DNA from: Altererythrobacter sp. | GTDB lineage: Bacteria; Pseudomonadota; Alphaproteobacteria; Sphingomonadales; Sphingomonadaceae | DNA length: 64,000 nt | NCBI GenBank assembly: GCA_016793865.1 | Contig: JAEULJ010000003.1 | Span: 62,001-126,000, forward strand | Reading direction: 5' to 3' | Made by a program: the position numbers and the translations under genes | The notes under the pieces: generated by a model | Database searches by the model: none | The model's input: the letters and a program-made list of their open reading frames with translations, nothing else | Told to the model about the DNA's origin: nothing | Shown here: positions 17,229 to 26,645 of the stretch, in pieces | Position numbering within the stretch: position 1 is the first letter of the stretch | Layout: every line of letters starts with the position of its first letter

Positions 17229-17240
17229 ATCGACGCGCTG

Positions 17241-17275
17241 GAGCGCACGGGCCGCCACGCCCGGCTCGTGTGCTC
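17241..17275. terminator. Hairpin between convergent icd and Kef genes
   Basis: GAGCGCACG (17241-17249) pairs with CGTGTGCTC (17267-17275), and GGGC/GCCC pairs inside. It fills the short gap between two convergent genes and overlaps the stop of the leftward one. There is no T tract on either side, so it is at most a weak bidirectional terminator. Confidence 0.4.
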
Positions 17276-18899
17276 AGCTTGCCGGGGTATCCATCGCCTC
17301 GCCCCCGGTAGCGATGCCGACCATGCGCCGCGCGACCTCCTCCTCGGCATTGACGGTGGTGGTCGCACCCTTGCTCCTGAGGTGACGTTCTTCGGCCCGG
17401 CTGTGAGCGCGGGCGATGATCTCCAGCTTGGGATTGAGCGCCCGCGCCTGCTCCACGATCTGAGCGGATTCGAAGGTGTCCGGGATGGCCACCAGCAACG
17501 CCTTCGCCTTGTGCAGCTCAGCCTGCGCCAGCACACTCGGGCTGGCGGCATTTCCCACGATCAGCGAATCGCGCAGCTCATCGGGAAAATCGACGTCCCC
17601 CTCCGCCTCGATGACCTTGAGACGCTCGCCCGCCAGCACCAGCGCGGGGCCGACCTGCGAACCGACGCGGCCGAAGCCGACCAACACCATGTGCCCCGTA
17701 AGCGGCGCCGGGGGGCCTGCCGGCACACCAACCGCATTGGGTTCGGGCAGCACGAAGCGGTCGATCGCCGCGAACAGCAGCGGGTTGAGCATGATCGAGA
17801 AGATCGCTCCGGCCAGGATCAAATCGCGCCCCGCCTCGGGCAGGATCTGGAGGCTCACCCCCATCGACGCCAGGATGAACGAGAACTCGCCGATCTGGGC
17901 CAGGCTGGCCGCGATGGTCCACGCGGTCCGGCGTGACCGGCCAAAGGCGATGACGATCACGAAGGCCGCGATGGACTTTCCGAAGACGATGATGGCCACC
18001 GTCGCCAACACCGCCAGCGGTGCCTCCACCACCACGCTCGGGTCGAACAGCATTCCCACCGACACGAAGAACAGCACCGCGAAGGCATCGCGCAGCGGCA
18101 GCGTCTCCTGCGCGGCGCGCTGGCTGAACGGCGATTCGGCCAGGATCATGCCGGCGAAGAACGCGCCGAGCGCAAAGGAGACGCCGAACAGCCCGGCCGC
18201 CCCGAAAGCGACGCCCAGGGCAGTCGCCAGCACCGCCAGGCGGAAAAGCTCGCGCGAGCCGGTGTGCGCGATCGTGTGCAGCATCCACGGCACCACGCGC
18301 CGCCCCACGATCAGCATGAAGGCCGCGAAGGCACCCACCTTGGCCACGGTCACGATCATGGGCACGGCGATGTCTCCGCCGCGCGCCAGCACGGGGATCA
18401 TCACCAGCGACAGGACCATCACCAGATCCTCGACGATCAGCCAGCCCACCGCCACGCGGCCGCGATCGGTCTCTATCAGCCGCCTGTCCTGCATGGCGCG
18501 CAGCAGCACTACCGTGCTCGCAACCGAAAGCGCCAGTCCGAACACGAAACCCGCGACCAGCGTCCATCCCAGCAGCGCCGCCAGCCCCATCCCCATCGCC
18601 ACCGCCGCCCCGATCTGGACCAGCGCCCCGGGAATGGCGATCGCGCGAACCGCCATCAGGTCGCGGAAGGAGAAGTGCAGGCCCACGCCGAACATCAGTA
18701 GGACCACGCCCAGCTCCGCGAGCTGGGTGGCGAGCGACAGATCGCCCACGAAGCCGGGCGTGAACGGCCCGATCGCGATCCCCGCGACCAGATAGCCGAT
18801 CAGCGGCGACAGCCGCAGCCGCTGCGCCAGTGTCCCGAATAGAAAGGCGGCGACGAGGCCGGCCACGATGATCGCGAGCAGGGGTGTGTTGTGCGCCAT
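17274..18899 (-). CDS. CPA2 cation:proton antiporter with RCK domain (KefB/YbaL type)
   Basis: 541 residues. An inner-membrane antiporter exchanging K+ or Na+ for H+. The first 380 residues are hydrophobic with about 12-13 helices, including LIGYLVAGIAIGPFTPGF and the LAELGVVLLMFGVGLHFS segment typical of Kef proteins. A cytosolic TrkA-N/RCK domain follows, with VLVGFGRVGSQVG as the nucleotide-binding Gly-rich loop and VIEAEGD at the end of the second strand. The ATG at 18899 (MAHNTPLL) starts just before helix 1; a longer frame upstream has no Kef-like sequence. A second, different Kef-type gene is transcribed away from it. Confidence 0.9.
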   Translation of the reverse strand: MAHNTPLLAIIVAGLVAAFLFGTLAQRLRLSPLIGYLVAGIAIGPFTPGFVGDLSLATQLAELGVVLLMFGVGLHFSFRDLMAVRAIAIPGALVQIGAAVAMGMGLAALLGWTLVAGFVFGLALSVASTVVLLRAMQDRRLIETDRGRVAVGWLIVEDLVMVLSLVMIPVLARGGDIAVPMIVTVAKVGAFAAFMLIVGRRVVPWMLHTIAHTGSRELFRLAVLATALGVAFGAAGLFGVSFALGAFFAGMILAESPFSQRAAQETLPLRDAFAVLFFVSVGMLFDPSVVVEAPLAVLATVAIIVFGKSIAAFVIVIAFGRSRRTAWTIAASLAQIGEFSFILASMGVSLQILPEAGRDLILAGAIFSIMLNPLLFAAIDRFVLPEPNAVGVPAGPPAPLTGHMVLVGFGRVGSQVGPALVLAGERLKVIEAEGDVDFPDELRDSLIVGNAASPSVLAQAELHKAKALLVAIPDTFESAQIVEQARALNPKLEIIARAHSRAEERHLRSKGATTTVNAEEEVARRMVGIATGGEAMDTPAS

Positions 18900-19022
18900 T
18901 GGCCCCTGTTTGGCTGCTCGAGGCCGATGGGGGAACCCCAAGCCTGCCCCCGACGCGCTTTTCCAGTGACAGGACGGTGCGCAGCGGCAAGAGTCGCCGC
19001 GCAACTGCCTAAAGGATGCGCG

Positions 19023-20801
19023 ATGACGTCGGCCGAGTTCGGAGCCGGATTCAAGGACGGTATGGTGATCCTGGGCGCGGCGGGGATCGTGATCCCGCTG
19101 TTCGCGCGGTTCCGGATCACGCCGGTGATCGGCTTCATCCTGATCGGCGTGGCGGTGGGACCGTTCGGCCTAGGGAGGCTGGTGGCGAACGCGCCTTGGC
19201 TCGGCTATTTCACCATCGCCGATCCGGCGGCGCTGACACCCTTCGCCGAATTCGGGATCATCCTCCTGCTGTTCGGGATCGGGCTGGAGCTGTCGTTCCG
19301 GCGGCTGGCGGCGATGCGGCACGAGATCTTCCGGCTCGGCCCGATGGAACTGTTCGGGGCCGCCGCGCTGATCGCACTCGGCCTGGTCGTCCTCGGCAAT
19401 TCGCCGCCGACCGCGCTCGCGCTGGGCCTTGCCCTCGCCCTCTCCTCGACCGCGCTGGTGCTGCGCATATCCGATCATCGCACACCGGTGGGCCGGGCGG
19501 CGCTAGGCACGCTGCTGTTCGAGGATATCGCGATCGTGCCGATCATCTTCCTGCTGGGCGCGATGGGGAGCGGCGGCGGCCCATCCGACTGGGGCAGCTT
19601 CTTCGTTACGCTGGGCGCGGGCACGGCGGTGCTGGCGGGCCTGTTCCTGGGGGGCAAGTTCCTGCTGCCGCCCCTGTTCGCACAGGCCGCCCGCACCAAG
19701 AGCCCGGAGCTGTTCCTGGCGGCGAGCCTGCTGGTGGTGATCGCCGCATCGCTGGCGACCGGCGCGGCGGGTCTCTCACCCATCGTCGGCGCACTGGTCG
19801 CCGGCCTGATGATCGCCGAGACCGACTATTACACCGAGGTCGAAGGCATGATCGAGCCCTTCCGCGGGCTGGCGCTGGGGGTGTTCCTGATTACCGTGGG
19901 CATGGCGCTGGACCTGGCGGTGCTGTGGTCTCGACTGGCCGAGGTCTTGGTCGCGCTGGCGCTGGTGCTGGCGATCAAATCGCTCGTCACCGCCGTGATG
20001 TTCCGCGTCGGCGGGCTGCGGCCGGGACAGGCGACCGAGGCAGGCATCCTGCTGTCGAGCCCTTCGGAAACCACCCTCATCGTCCTTGCCAGCGCGGTCG
20101 CGGTGGGACTGATCGCCCCGAACGCGGCGGCGTTCTGGCAGATGGTGACGGCGCTCGGCCTCACCATCACGCCACTATTGGCACTGCTGGGGCGCTGGGT
20201 GGCGCGGCGGATGGAGGCCGGCGAGGCCGACATGGCGGAAGGTGGCGGCGAGGAGGAGACCACGCCGCGCGTGCTGGTGATCGGCGGCGGGCGAGTGGGA
20301 ACGCTGGTGGCGGACATGCTCCGCAAGCACGGCAAGCCATACCAGATCGTCGAAAGCGATCCCGACATAGTACGCAACCTTCGCAAGGCCGGCTATCGCG
20401 CCGCTTTCGCCGATGCTGTACGGCCCGATACGATGGCGCGCTTCGGCGCGGGCGAGGCCGCGGCGGTGGTGCTGACAATGGATCAGCCGGTCGCGGCGCG
20501 AAGCATCGTGGCCCAGTTGCGGGTGCGGAATCCCGATCTGCTGATCGTCGCGCGCGCGCGGGACGTGGCGCATGCTGCCGCGCTGTACCGCGCCGGGGCC
20601 AGCCATGCCGTGCCCGAGACGCTGGAGAGCTCGCTCCAGCTTTCCGAGGCGGTGCTGGTGGATATCGGCGTGGCGATGGGGCCGGTGATCGCCTCCATCC
20701 ACGAAAAGCGCGACGAATTCCGCGAGGAGATCGAGCGCGAGGGCGCCCTCGACTACCGGCCCAAGCTGAGAACGAGCACCCTGCGCACCGAGGCACGCTG
20801 A
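19023..20801 (+). CDS. CPA2 cation:proton antiporter with RCK domain (KefB/C type)
   Basis: 592 residues. The membrane part (about 12-13 helices, residues 12-400) contains TPVIGFILIGVAVGPFGLG and FGIILLLFGIGLELSFRRLA. The RCK/TrkA-N domain has RVLVIGGGRVGTLVADML, then VESDPD ending the second strand, so it should bind a dinucleotide. The final 40 residues are charged, as in KefB-like proteins. The ATG at 19023 has AAAGGA upstream. It is divergent from the other Kef gene with 123 bases between starts; sequence differences show an old divergence, not a recent duplication. The ion is not determined by sequence. Confidence 0.9.
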   Translation: MTSAEFGAGFKDGMVILGAAGIVIPLFARFRITPVIGFILIGVAVGPFGLGRLVANAPWLGYFTIADPAALTPFAEFGIILLLFGIGLELSFRRLAAMRHEIFRLGPMELFGAAALIALGLVVLGNSPPTALALGLALALSSTALVLRISDHRTPVGRAALGTLLFEDIAIVPIIFLLGAMGSGGGPSDWGSFFVTLGAGTAVLAGLFLGGKFLLPPLFAQAARTKSPELFLAASLLVVIAASLATGAAGLSPIVGALVAGLMIAETDYYTEVEGMIEPFRGLALGVFLITVGMALDLAVLWSRLAEVLVALALVLAIKSLVTAVMFRVGGLRPGQATEAGILLSSPSETTLIVLASAVAVGLIAPNAAAFWQMVTALGLTITPLLALLGRWVARRMEAGEADMAEGGGEEETTPRVLVIGGGRVGTLVADMLRKHGKPYQIVESDPDIVRNLRKAGYRAAFADAVRPDTMARFGAGEAAAVVLTMDQPVAARSIVAQLRVRNPDLLIVARARDVAHAAALYRAGASHAVPETLESSLQLSEAVLVDIGVAMGPVIASIHEKRDEFREEIEREGALDYRPKLRTSTLRTEAR

Positions 20802-20859
20802 GCCGGGGAGAAGTGCCCGCGCGCCTGTCCGACCAAGGCGGGCGGCGACCGCTTCCCGG

Positions 20860-23526
20860 TCAGGCCGCCGCCAGCGCCAGACCAGCTCTGACCGCGGCGA
20901 TCGCCTCTGCGGCGCGCGCGCCATCCGGTCCGCCGCCCTGAGCCATGTCGGCGCGGCCGCCGCCGCCCTTGCCGCCAAGGATCTCGACGCCGAGGCGGAC
21001 CAGATCGACCGCGCTGTAGCGGGCCGTCAGATCGTCCGTGACCGCCACCGCGAATGCGGCCTTGCCGTCATTGACCGCGCAGATCGCGGCAACGCCCGAT
21101 CCCATGCGCTGCTTCGCCTGGTCGAGCAGGGGCCGCAGCTCGCGCGCATCCAGCCCATCGATCACCTGGCCGGAGAACTTGACCCCCGCGATCTCCTCGT
21201 CGGCCTGGGCTGCGGGAGACGATGAACCGCCACCCAGCGCCAGCGCCTTCTTCGCGTCGGCCAGCTCCCTGTCGAGCCGCTTGCGCTCCTCCACCAGCGC
21301 CGCGACCCGCGCCGCCGCCTCGTCAGGGCTGGTCCGCAGCGAGCCTGCGATGGCGCGCACCGCCTCGTCGCGGGCGTTGAGCCAGGCCAGCGCCGCCTCA
21401 CCCGTCAGAGCCTCGATGCGGCGCACGCCGGAAGACACCGCGCTTTCGGATACGATCTTGAACAGCCCGATGTCGCCGGTGGCGCGAACATGGGTGCCGC
21501 CACACAGTTCGACCGAATAGCTGCGACCCTCGCCAGCGCTCTTGCGGCCCATCGAGAGCACGCGCACCTCCTCGCCATATTTCTCGCCGAACAGCGCCAG
21601 CGCGCCCGCGGCCACGGCATCGTCTGGGCTCATCAGCCGGGTGCCGACCTGCTCATTGGCGCGGATTTCCGCGTTCACCTCCGCCTCGACCGCGGCGATA
21701 TCCTCGTCGGTCAGCGGCTTGGGATGGCTGAAATCGAAACGGAAGCGGTCCTCCGCCACCAGCGAGCCCTTCTGCGTGACGTGCCCGCCGAGCCGGTGGC
21801 GGAGCGCGGCGTGTGCCAGATGCGTGGCCGAGTGATTGGCGCGGATGCGGTCGCGGCGTTCGGCGTCGATGGCCAGGTGGACAGCATCGCCGACCTTCAC
21901 CCCGCCCTTCGCGACCCGGCCTTTGTGGGCGTGCAGCCGCCCCAAAGGCTTGTTGGTGGTTTCGACCGCGAATTCGAGTCCCTCGGGCGTCCAGATGCGG
22001 CCGGCGTCGCCCGCCTGGCCGCCGCTCTCGCCATAGAAAGGCGTCTGATTGGTGAGCAACGTCACCGCCTCGCCCTCGCTCGCTTCGGAGACTTCCACGC
22101 CGTCCCGCACGATCGCAACCACCGCCGCTTCGCCGGTGGTCGAGGCATAGCCGGTGAATTCGGTCGAGCCCTCGCGCTCGGCGATGTCGAACCACACCTC
22201 CTCGCTCGCCGCCTCGCCGGAACCCTTCCAGGCCGCGCGCGCGGCTGCCTTCTGCTCCGCCATCGCGGCGTCGAAACCGGCGCGATCGACCGAAAGCCCG
22301 CGCACGCGCAGGGCGTCCTCGGTCAGGTCATAGGGGAAACCAAAGGTATCATAGAGGCGGAAGGCGGTGGCGCCGGGCAGCTCGCCGCCCTCGCCCAGCC
22401 CCTCGCTCGCCTCGTCGAGCAGCTTGAGCCCGTTCTGAAGCGTGCGGCGGAACTGCGTCTCCTCGCGCTCCAGCACCTCCTCGATCAGCGCCTGGCCGCG
22501 CGCCAGCTCGGGGTAGGCCTGGCCCATTTCGGTCACCAGCGCGGGCACGAGCCGGTGCATCAGCGGGTCCTTCGCACCGAGCAGGTGTGCGTGGCGCATG
22601 GCGCGGCGCATGATCCGGCGCAGCACATAGCCGCGGCCCTCGTTGCTGGGCAGCACGCCGTCCGCCAGCAGGAAACCGCTGGAGCGCAGGTGATCGGCAA
22701 TCACGCGGTGGCTGGCCTGACGTTCGCCCTCGGCATGGGTGAGAGTGAGCGCCTCGCTCGCCGCGATCAGCGCCTTGAAGGTGTCGGTATCGTAGTTGTC
22801 GTGCACGCCCTGGAGCACCGCCGCCACCCGCTCCAGCCCCATGCCGGTGTCGATGCTCTTCTTCGGCAGCTCACCCACGATTTCATCGGCGACCTGCTCG
22901 AACTGCATGAACACCAGGTTCCAGATTTCGACGAAGCGATCGCCATCCTCGTCCGGCGAGCCCGGCGGACCGCCGAAGATGTGGTCGCCGTGGTCGAAGA
23001 AGATTTCCGAACACGGGCCGCAGGGGCCGTCGCTGCCCATCGCCCAGAAATTGTCCTTGGTGGGGATGCGGATGATCCGCTCCTCGGGCAGGCCGGCGAT
23101 CCTGCGCCACAGGTCGAACGCCTCGTCATCGGTGTGATAGACGGTCGCGGTCAGCTTGTCGGCGGGGAGGCCCCATTCCCTGGTCAGCAGGGTCCAGGCG
23201 TGGAGGATCGCCTGTTCCTTGAAATACTCGCCGAAGCTGAAATTGCCGAGCATTTCGAAGAAGGTGTGGTGCCGCGCGGTATAACCGACATTGTCGAGAT
23301 CGTTGTGCTTGCCCCCGGCTCGAACGCATTTCTGGCTGCTGGTGGCGGTGGGAGCCGGCGGGCTTTCGAGGCCGGTGAAGGCGTTCTTGAACGGCACCAT
23401 GCCCGCGTTCACGAACATCAGCGTGGGATCGCTGTATGGCACCAATGGCGCGGAGGGCACGATCGTGTGCCCCTCGCGCGCGAAATAGTCGAGGAAGCCC
23501 CTGCGGATGTCGTTGGTCGAGGTCAT
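20860..23526 (-). CDS. alaS: Alanine--tRNA ligase
   Basis: 888 residues, normal for bacterial AlaRS. It charges tRNA-Ala and edits mischarged Ser/Gly. In order: the class II catalytic domain with the N-terminal [20 protein letters not shown] and [17 protein letters not shown]; the editing domain with the zinc motif [12 protein letters not shown] and later [13 protein letters not shown]; then the C-Ala oligomerisation domain ending in the [15 protein letters not shown] glycine-rich motif. A good promoter (23533-23561) ends 6 bases before the ATG, so the mRNA is predicted to be leaderless. Confidence 0.98.
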   Translation of the reverse strand: MTSTNDIRRGFLDYFAREGHTIVPSAPLVPYSDPTLMFVNAGMVPFKNAFTGLESPPAPTATSSQKCVRAGGKHNDLDNVGYTARHHTFFEMLGNFSFGEYFKEQAILHAWTLLTREWGLPADKLTATVYHTDDEAFDLWRRIAGLPEERIIRIPTKDNFWAMGSDGPCGPCSEIFFDHGDHIFGGPPGSPDEDGDRFVEIWNLVFMQFEQVADEIVGELPKKSIDTGMGLERVAAVLQGVHDNYDTDTFKALIAASEALTLTHAEGERQASHRVIADHLRSSGFLLADGVLPSNEGRGYVLRRIMRRAMRHAHLLGAKDPLMHRLVPALVTEMGQAYPELARGQALIEEVLEREETQFRRTLQNGLKLLDEASEGLGEGGELPGATAFRLYDTFGFPYDLTEDALRVRGLSVDRAGFDAAMAEQKAAARAAWKGSGEAASEEVWFDIAEREGSTEFTGYASTTGEAAVVAIVRDGVEVSEASEGEAVTLLTNQTPFYGESGGQAGDAGRIWTPEGLEFAVETTNKPLGRLHAHKGRVAKGGVKVGDAVHLAIDAERRDRIRANHSATHLAHAALRHRLGGHVTQKGSLVAEDRFRFDFSHPKPLTDEDIAAVEAEVNAEIRANEQVGTRLMSPDDAVAAGALALFGEKYGEEVRVLSMGRKSAGEGRSYSVELCGGTHVRATGDIGLFKIVSESAVSSGVRRIEALTGEAALAWLNARDEAVRAIAGSLRTSPDEAAARVAALVEERKRLDRELADAKKALALGGGSSSPAAQADEEIAGVKFSGQVIDGLDARELRPLLDQAKQRMGSGVAAICAVNDGKAAFAVAVTDDLTARYSAVDLVRLGVEILGGKGGGGRADMAQGGGPDGARAAEAIAAVRAGLALAAA

Positions 23527-23532
23527 GCTGGC

Positions 23533-23561
23533 CAGTTAGGTTATGCTGCGTTGCGTCACAA
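23533..23561 (-). promoter_or_regulatory. Predicted alaS promoter giving a leaderless mRNA
   Basis: On the minus strand TTGTGA (23561-23556), a 17-base spacer, TAACTG (23538-23533), then GCCAGC and the ATG. With the usual 6-base gap from -10 to +1, transcription would start at the A of the start codon. Confidence 0.5.
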
Positions 23562-23573
23562 GCACCGACGCGT

Positions 23574-24395
23574 TCACGGCGCGGAAGCGGTGACGATCCA
23601 CGCCGCGGAGGGCAGGCCGACGCATCCACCGCTGTCATGCGCGGCGATGACGGCGCGCAGGCGCGCGAGCGCGTCAGGGCGGCTCTCGTCGGACATTCCG
23701 CGCAAGATGCGCGCGGCTGGGCCGATGCGCTGGAAATAGGCCAGCGCCTGATCCACGGCATCGGCGCCCTCGCCCGCGACCATCGCGTAATCCACCGGCT
23801 CGAACGCGATGTCGCGCCAGCCCCCCGCCTCCAGCAGCCCCGTGACCCTGGCGGGATCGGCGAAGGCGAAAGGCCCGGGTGCGTGCGGGTCTGCCGCAGG
23901 CGGTTGCGGCAGGACTGCCGCCAATTCCACCACCCAGCCGTTATCCTCGCGGGCGCGGAAGCAGGAGAAGCGCAGCCTAGCGCCCGGAGCGGCCTGTCCG
24001 CGCAGATGGGCGAAAGCAGCCGCCGGCTCGTCGAAAAACATCACGCCGTGGCGCGAAACGAGGAAATCGGGCCGCTCGCCCGGCGGCGCGGCCCAGCGCG
24101 AGGCATCGGCCTGCTCGAAGACGACTTGGGGGAAATCCGCGCCGCGTCCCGCCGCGACCGCCAGCAACTCGGGCGAAATGTCGATCCCGCGTACTCTGGA
24201 GGACGGGTGTCGCCCGGCGAGGGCGAGCGAGAGCTCACCCGCGCCGCAGCCTATATCGAGCGCGGCCTCGAACGCACCGATCCGCGCCGGGGCCAGCAGC
24301 GCGGCCGTCAGATCGCCGAAGCTGCGATCGGTGCGCCGCCATTCCTGCGCCCAGGCGGTGCCGACCGCTCCGGTCCACTCGCTCGCGTCGGTCAT
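23574..24395 (-). CDS. Class I SAM-dependent methyltransferase
   Basis: 273 residues. The Rossmann-type SAM-binding core is visible: AALDIGCGAGELSLAL (motif I, about 43-58), RGIDISPELL (motif II) and FEQADASRW (motif III), followed by DFLVSRHGVMFFDEP. The substrate cannot be inferred; relatives include UbiE/biotin-type small-molecule methyltransferases. The ATG at 24395 (MTDASEWTG) is chosen because the longer frame overlaps the upstream GST gene. The gap to the GST stop is only 4 bases, so the two form a transcription unit. Confidence 0.85.
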   Translation of the reverse strand: MTDASEWTGAVGTAWAQEWRRTDRSFGDLTAALLAPARIGAFEAALDIGCGAGELSLALAGRHPSSRVRGIDISPELLAVAAGRGADFPQVVFEQADASRWAAPPGERPDFLVSRHGVMFFDEPAAAFAHLRGQAAPGARLRFSCFRAREDNGWVVELAAVLPQPPAADPHAPGPFAFADPARVTGLLEAGGWRDIAFEPVDYAMVAGEGADAVDQALAYFQRIGPAARILRGMSDESRPDALARLRAVIAAHDSGGCVGLPSAAWIVTASAP

Positions 24396-24399
24396 GCCA

Positions 24400-25041
24400 T
24401 TACCAACCGTAGTACGCGCCGCCGCGCTCCCGCGCGCGCTTCCACGCAGGGCGGGCGTGAACCGCCTCGACAAAGGCGGCGAGCCGGGGCGCACGATCCG
24501 CGTAACCCTGCATCACGGCGATTTCTGCGGGGAAGCTCATCATCACGTCGGACGCGCTCCAGCCATCGCCGACGAAATGCAGCGAAGGGCGGATGTTGTC
24601 CTCGGCGAAGGCGATGTGGGCGGATAGCTGATCCTCTATGCGCGGCATCAGAGGAGCCGCGGCTTCACCCAGCCGGCCGGCATAGATCCTCAGCATCACG
24701 GGCACGAAGAACGAGCTCTCCCCGAACTGCATCCATTCGAGATGGCGGACATGGTCCTCGCCCCCCGGATCCGGGAGCCAGGAACCGGCGCTGCCGGCGG
24801 GGGGACCGTGCCGCTCGCACAGATACTGGATGATCGCCCCGCTCTCCGCGACACGCAGGCCGTCATCGAAGATGACCGGCGATTTGCCGAGCGGGTGCGG
24901 CCCCTTCAGCTCCGGCGGCGCGAGACTGGTGGTGGCATCGCGTTGGTATGCGACGATCTCGTACTCCACGCCCAGTTCCTCCAGCAGCCAGAGGACGCGC
25001 TGCGAACGGCTGTTGCTCAGGTGGTGAACGGTGATGGTCAT
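24400..25041 (-). CDS. Glutathione S-transferase family protein
   Basis: 213 residues. An N-terminal thioredoxin-like domain (about 1-78: ITVHHLSNSRSQRVLWLLEE, GKSPVIFDDGLRVAESGAI) and a helical C-terminal domain. SRSQRVLW at 10-17 supplies the likely activating Ser/Arg, and the AESGAII motif binds the gamma-glutamyl moiety. It probably conjugates glutathione to electrophiles or reduces peroxides in the cytoplasm. It heads a two-gene unit with the methyltransferase; the ATG is followed at once by the conserved beta strand. Confidence 0.92.
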   Translation of the reverse strand: MTITVHHLSNSRSQRVLWLLEELGVEYEIVAYQRDATTSLAPPELKGPHPLGKSPVIFDDGLRVAESGAIIQYLCERHGPPAGSAGSWLPDPGGEDHVRHLEWMQFGESSFFVPVMLRIYAGRLGEAAAPLMPRIEDQLSAHIAFAEDNIRPSLHFVGDGWSASDVMMSFPAEIAVMQGYADRAPRLAAFVEAVHARPAWKRARERGGAYYGW

Positions 25042-25444
25042 GCGTCGTCTCCCGCGGCGAATCGCGAAGGCCGGACCCTAGGCTGGCGCGCCGGGACTGG
25101 CGAGCCGTGCGCCAGGGAGAAAGGCCGGCGCGAACGACGGGAGCGACCCGCCATCTCGCGCCGGCCGTGAAGCGGGCGGATCGTCCCCGGAGCGGTTGGG
25201 GACAGGTCGGGGGATGGGATGGCCGGGGTAAGGCCAGACAATCCGCCTTGCTTCGCTTGCCCTTCAGCCTTGCCGAGCCCTTGCGAGAGCTCGCTCGGCC
25301 CGGGCCGGATTCCTGTTTCGCGTTCCTCGATCCTTGCGGGCCTGCGGGCCGCCGTGCAGTTGACCTTTGGTCAGCTGCGTCTTCGACTTCGCTTCCGGCC
25401 TTGCGGGACCCTGCGGGTTCCGCCTGGCGCATCCTCGCGTGGTG
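25042..25444. other. 403-base non-coding stretch rich in inverted and direct repeats
   Basis: No plausible gene is seen. It holds an imperfect hairpin CAGTTGACC-TTT-GGTCAGCTG (25357-25377) and two near-copies of CCTTGCGGG(n)CCTGCGGG at 25332-25349 and 25399-25417, each self-complementary. No T tract that would make a recA terminator is present. The sequence looks like intergenic hairpin repeats, not coding DNA. Confidence 0.55.
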
Positions 25445-26515
25445 TTATTCCGAGTCGTCCTCCGCATCGGGGCCGGTCATCATCTCTTCGGCGACCTTCT
25501 CGGTGCGCTGGCGGATGGCGGCTTCGAGGCGGTCGCACATCTCCGAATTGTCCTTGAGGAACTGCTTGGCGTTCTCGCGGCCCTGGCCGATGCGGACGCT
25601 GTCATAGCTGAACCACGAACCCGACTTCTCGACGATGCCGGCCTTGACGCCGAGGTCGAGGATCTCGCCGATCTTGGAGATGCCCTCGCCATACATGATG
25701 TCGAACTCGACCTGCTTGAACGGGGGGGCGACCTTGTTCTTGACCACCTTCACGCGGGTGGTGTTGCCGATGATATCGTCGCGGTCCTTGATCTGGCCGG
25801 TGCGGCGGATGTCGAGGCGGACCGAGGCGTAGAACTTGAGCGCATTGCCGCCGGTCGTGGTCTCCGGATTGCCGTACATCACGCCGATCTTCATGCGGAG
25901 CTGGTTGATGAAGATGACCATGCACTTGGAACGGTTGATCGAACCGGTGAGCTTGCGCAGCGATTGCGACATCAGGCGCGCCTGGAGCCCGACATGGCTG
26001 TCGCCCATTTCGCCCTCGATCTCGGCCCGCGGCACCAGCGCGGCGACCGAATCCACCACCAGCACGTCGATCGCGTTCGAGCGCACCAGCGTGTCCACGA
26101 TCTCGAGCGCCTGTTCGCCGGTGTCGGGCTGAGAGACGATCAGCTCGTCGATATCGACGCCCAGCTTCTTCGCGTAAACGGGGTCGAGCGCATGCTCGGC
26201 ATCGACGAAGGCGACCGTGCCGCCGTTCTTCTGCGCTTCGGCCAGCACGTGCAGCGCCAGCGTGGTCTTGCCCGAGCTTTCCGGGCCATAGACCTCGATC
26301 ACGCGGCCCTTGGGCAATCCGCCCACGCCCAGCGCGATGTCGAGGCCGAGCGAACCGGTGGAGATCGTCTCGACCTGCATCGCTTCCTTCTGGCCCAGCT
26401 TCATCGCCGAGCCCTTGCCGAACGCGCGGTCGATCTGCGCGAGCGCGGCATCCAGTGCCTTCTGACGGTCCGTGTCCACTTCCCTGCCTTCCACCAGCTT
26501 CAGATTGGCCGCCAT
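25445..26515 (-). CDS. recA: Recombinase RecA
   Basis: 356 residues. It forms filaments on single-stranded DNA, catalyses strand exchange, and as a co-protease triggers LexA self-cleavage in the SOS response. Walker A GPESSGKT is at 77-84, VDAEHALDP and Walker [11 protein letters not shown] follow, and loops L1/L2 with [18 protein letters not shown] and [20 protein letters not shown] are intact. The acidic tail ends DAEDDSE. GAGGAG precedes the ATG. The promoter and LexA box lie 50-95 bases upstream. No recX follows. Confidence 0.99.
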   Translation of the reverse strand: MAANLKLVEGREVDTDRQKALDAALAQIDRAFGKGSAMKLGQKEAMQVETISTGSLGLDIALGVGGLPKGRVIEVYGPESSGKTTLALHVLAEAQKNGGTVAFVDAEHALDPVYAKKLGVDIDELIVSQPDTGEQALEIVDTLVRSNAIDVLVVDSVAALVPRAEIEGEMGDSHVGLQARLMSQSLRKLTGSINRSKCMVIFINQLRMKIGVMYGNPETTTGGNALKFYASVRLDIRRTGQIKDRDDIIGNTTRVKVVKNKVAPPFKQVEFDIMYGEGISKIGEILDLGVKAGIVEKSGSWFSYDSVRIGQGRENAKQFLKDNSEMCDRLEAAIRQRTEKVAEEMMTGPDAEDDSE

Positions 26516-26569
26516 GACGTAAGCTCCTCAGATTGGCGAGAGTCCCCCAGCGACTCTTCAACAGGAGCC

Positions 26570-26598
26570 TATGTAGCCCTTTTGTTCTCGTAGAACAA
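26570..26598 (-). promoter_or_regulatory. recA promoter
   Basis: On the minus strand TTGTTC (26598-26593), 17-base spacer, TACATA (26575-26570). The -35 hexamer is part of the LexA box, so LexA binding would block polymerase. The predicted leader is about 48 bases. Confidence 0.7.
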
Positions 26599-26607
26599 GA
26601 GGGGAAC
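26593..26607 (-). promoter_or_regulatory. LexA (SOS) box upstream of recA
   Basis: GAACAAGAGGGGAAC on the plus strand, i.e. GTTC-N7-GTTC reading toward recA. This is the exact direct-repeat LexA motif described for alphaproteobacteria and differs from the palindromic E. coli box. It overlaps the recA -35 element. Confidence 0.9.
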
Positions 26608-26645
26608 GAAAAGTTTTTCCCTCCGAAAGTCCCATTCTCGTGCGT

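Noticed and set aside
24863-25432. A 189-residue minus-strand frame upstream of and overlapping the GST gene
   Set aside because: It covers the repeat-rich intergenic gap and an out-of-frame part of the GST gene, has low-complexity Arg/Ala/Ser/Gly composition, and no start signal.
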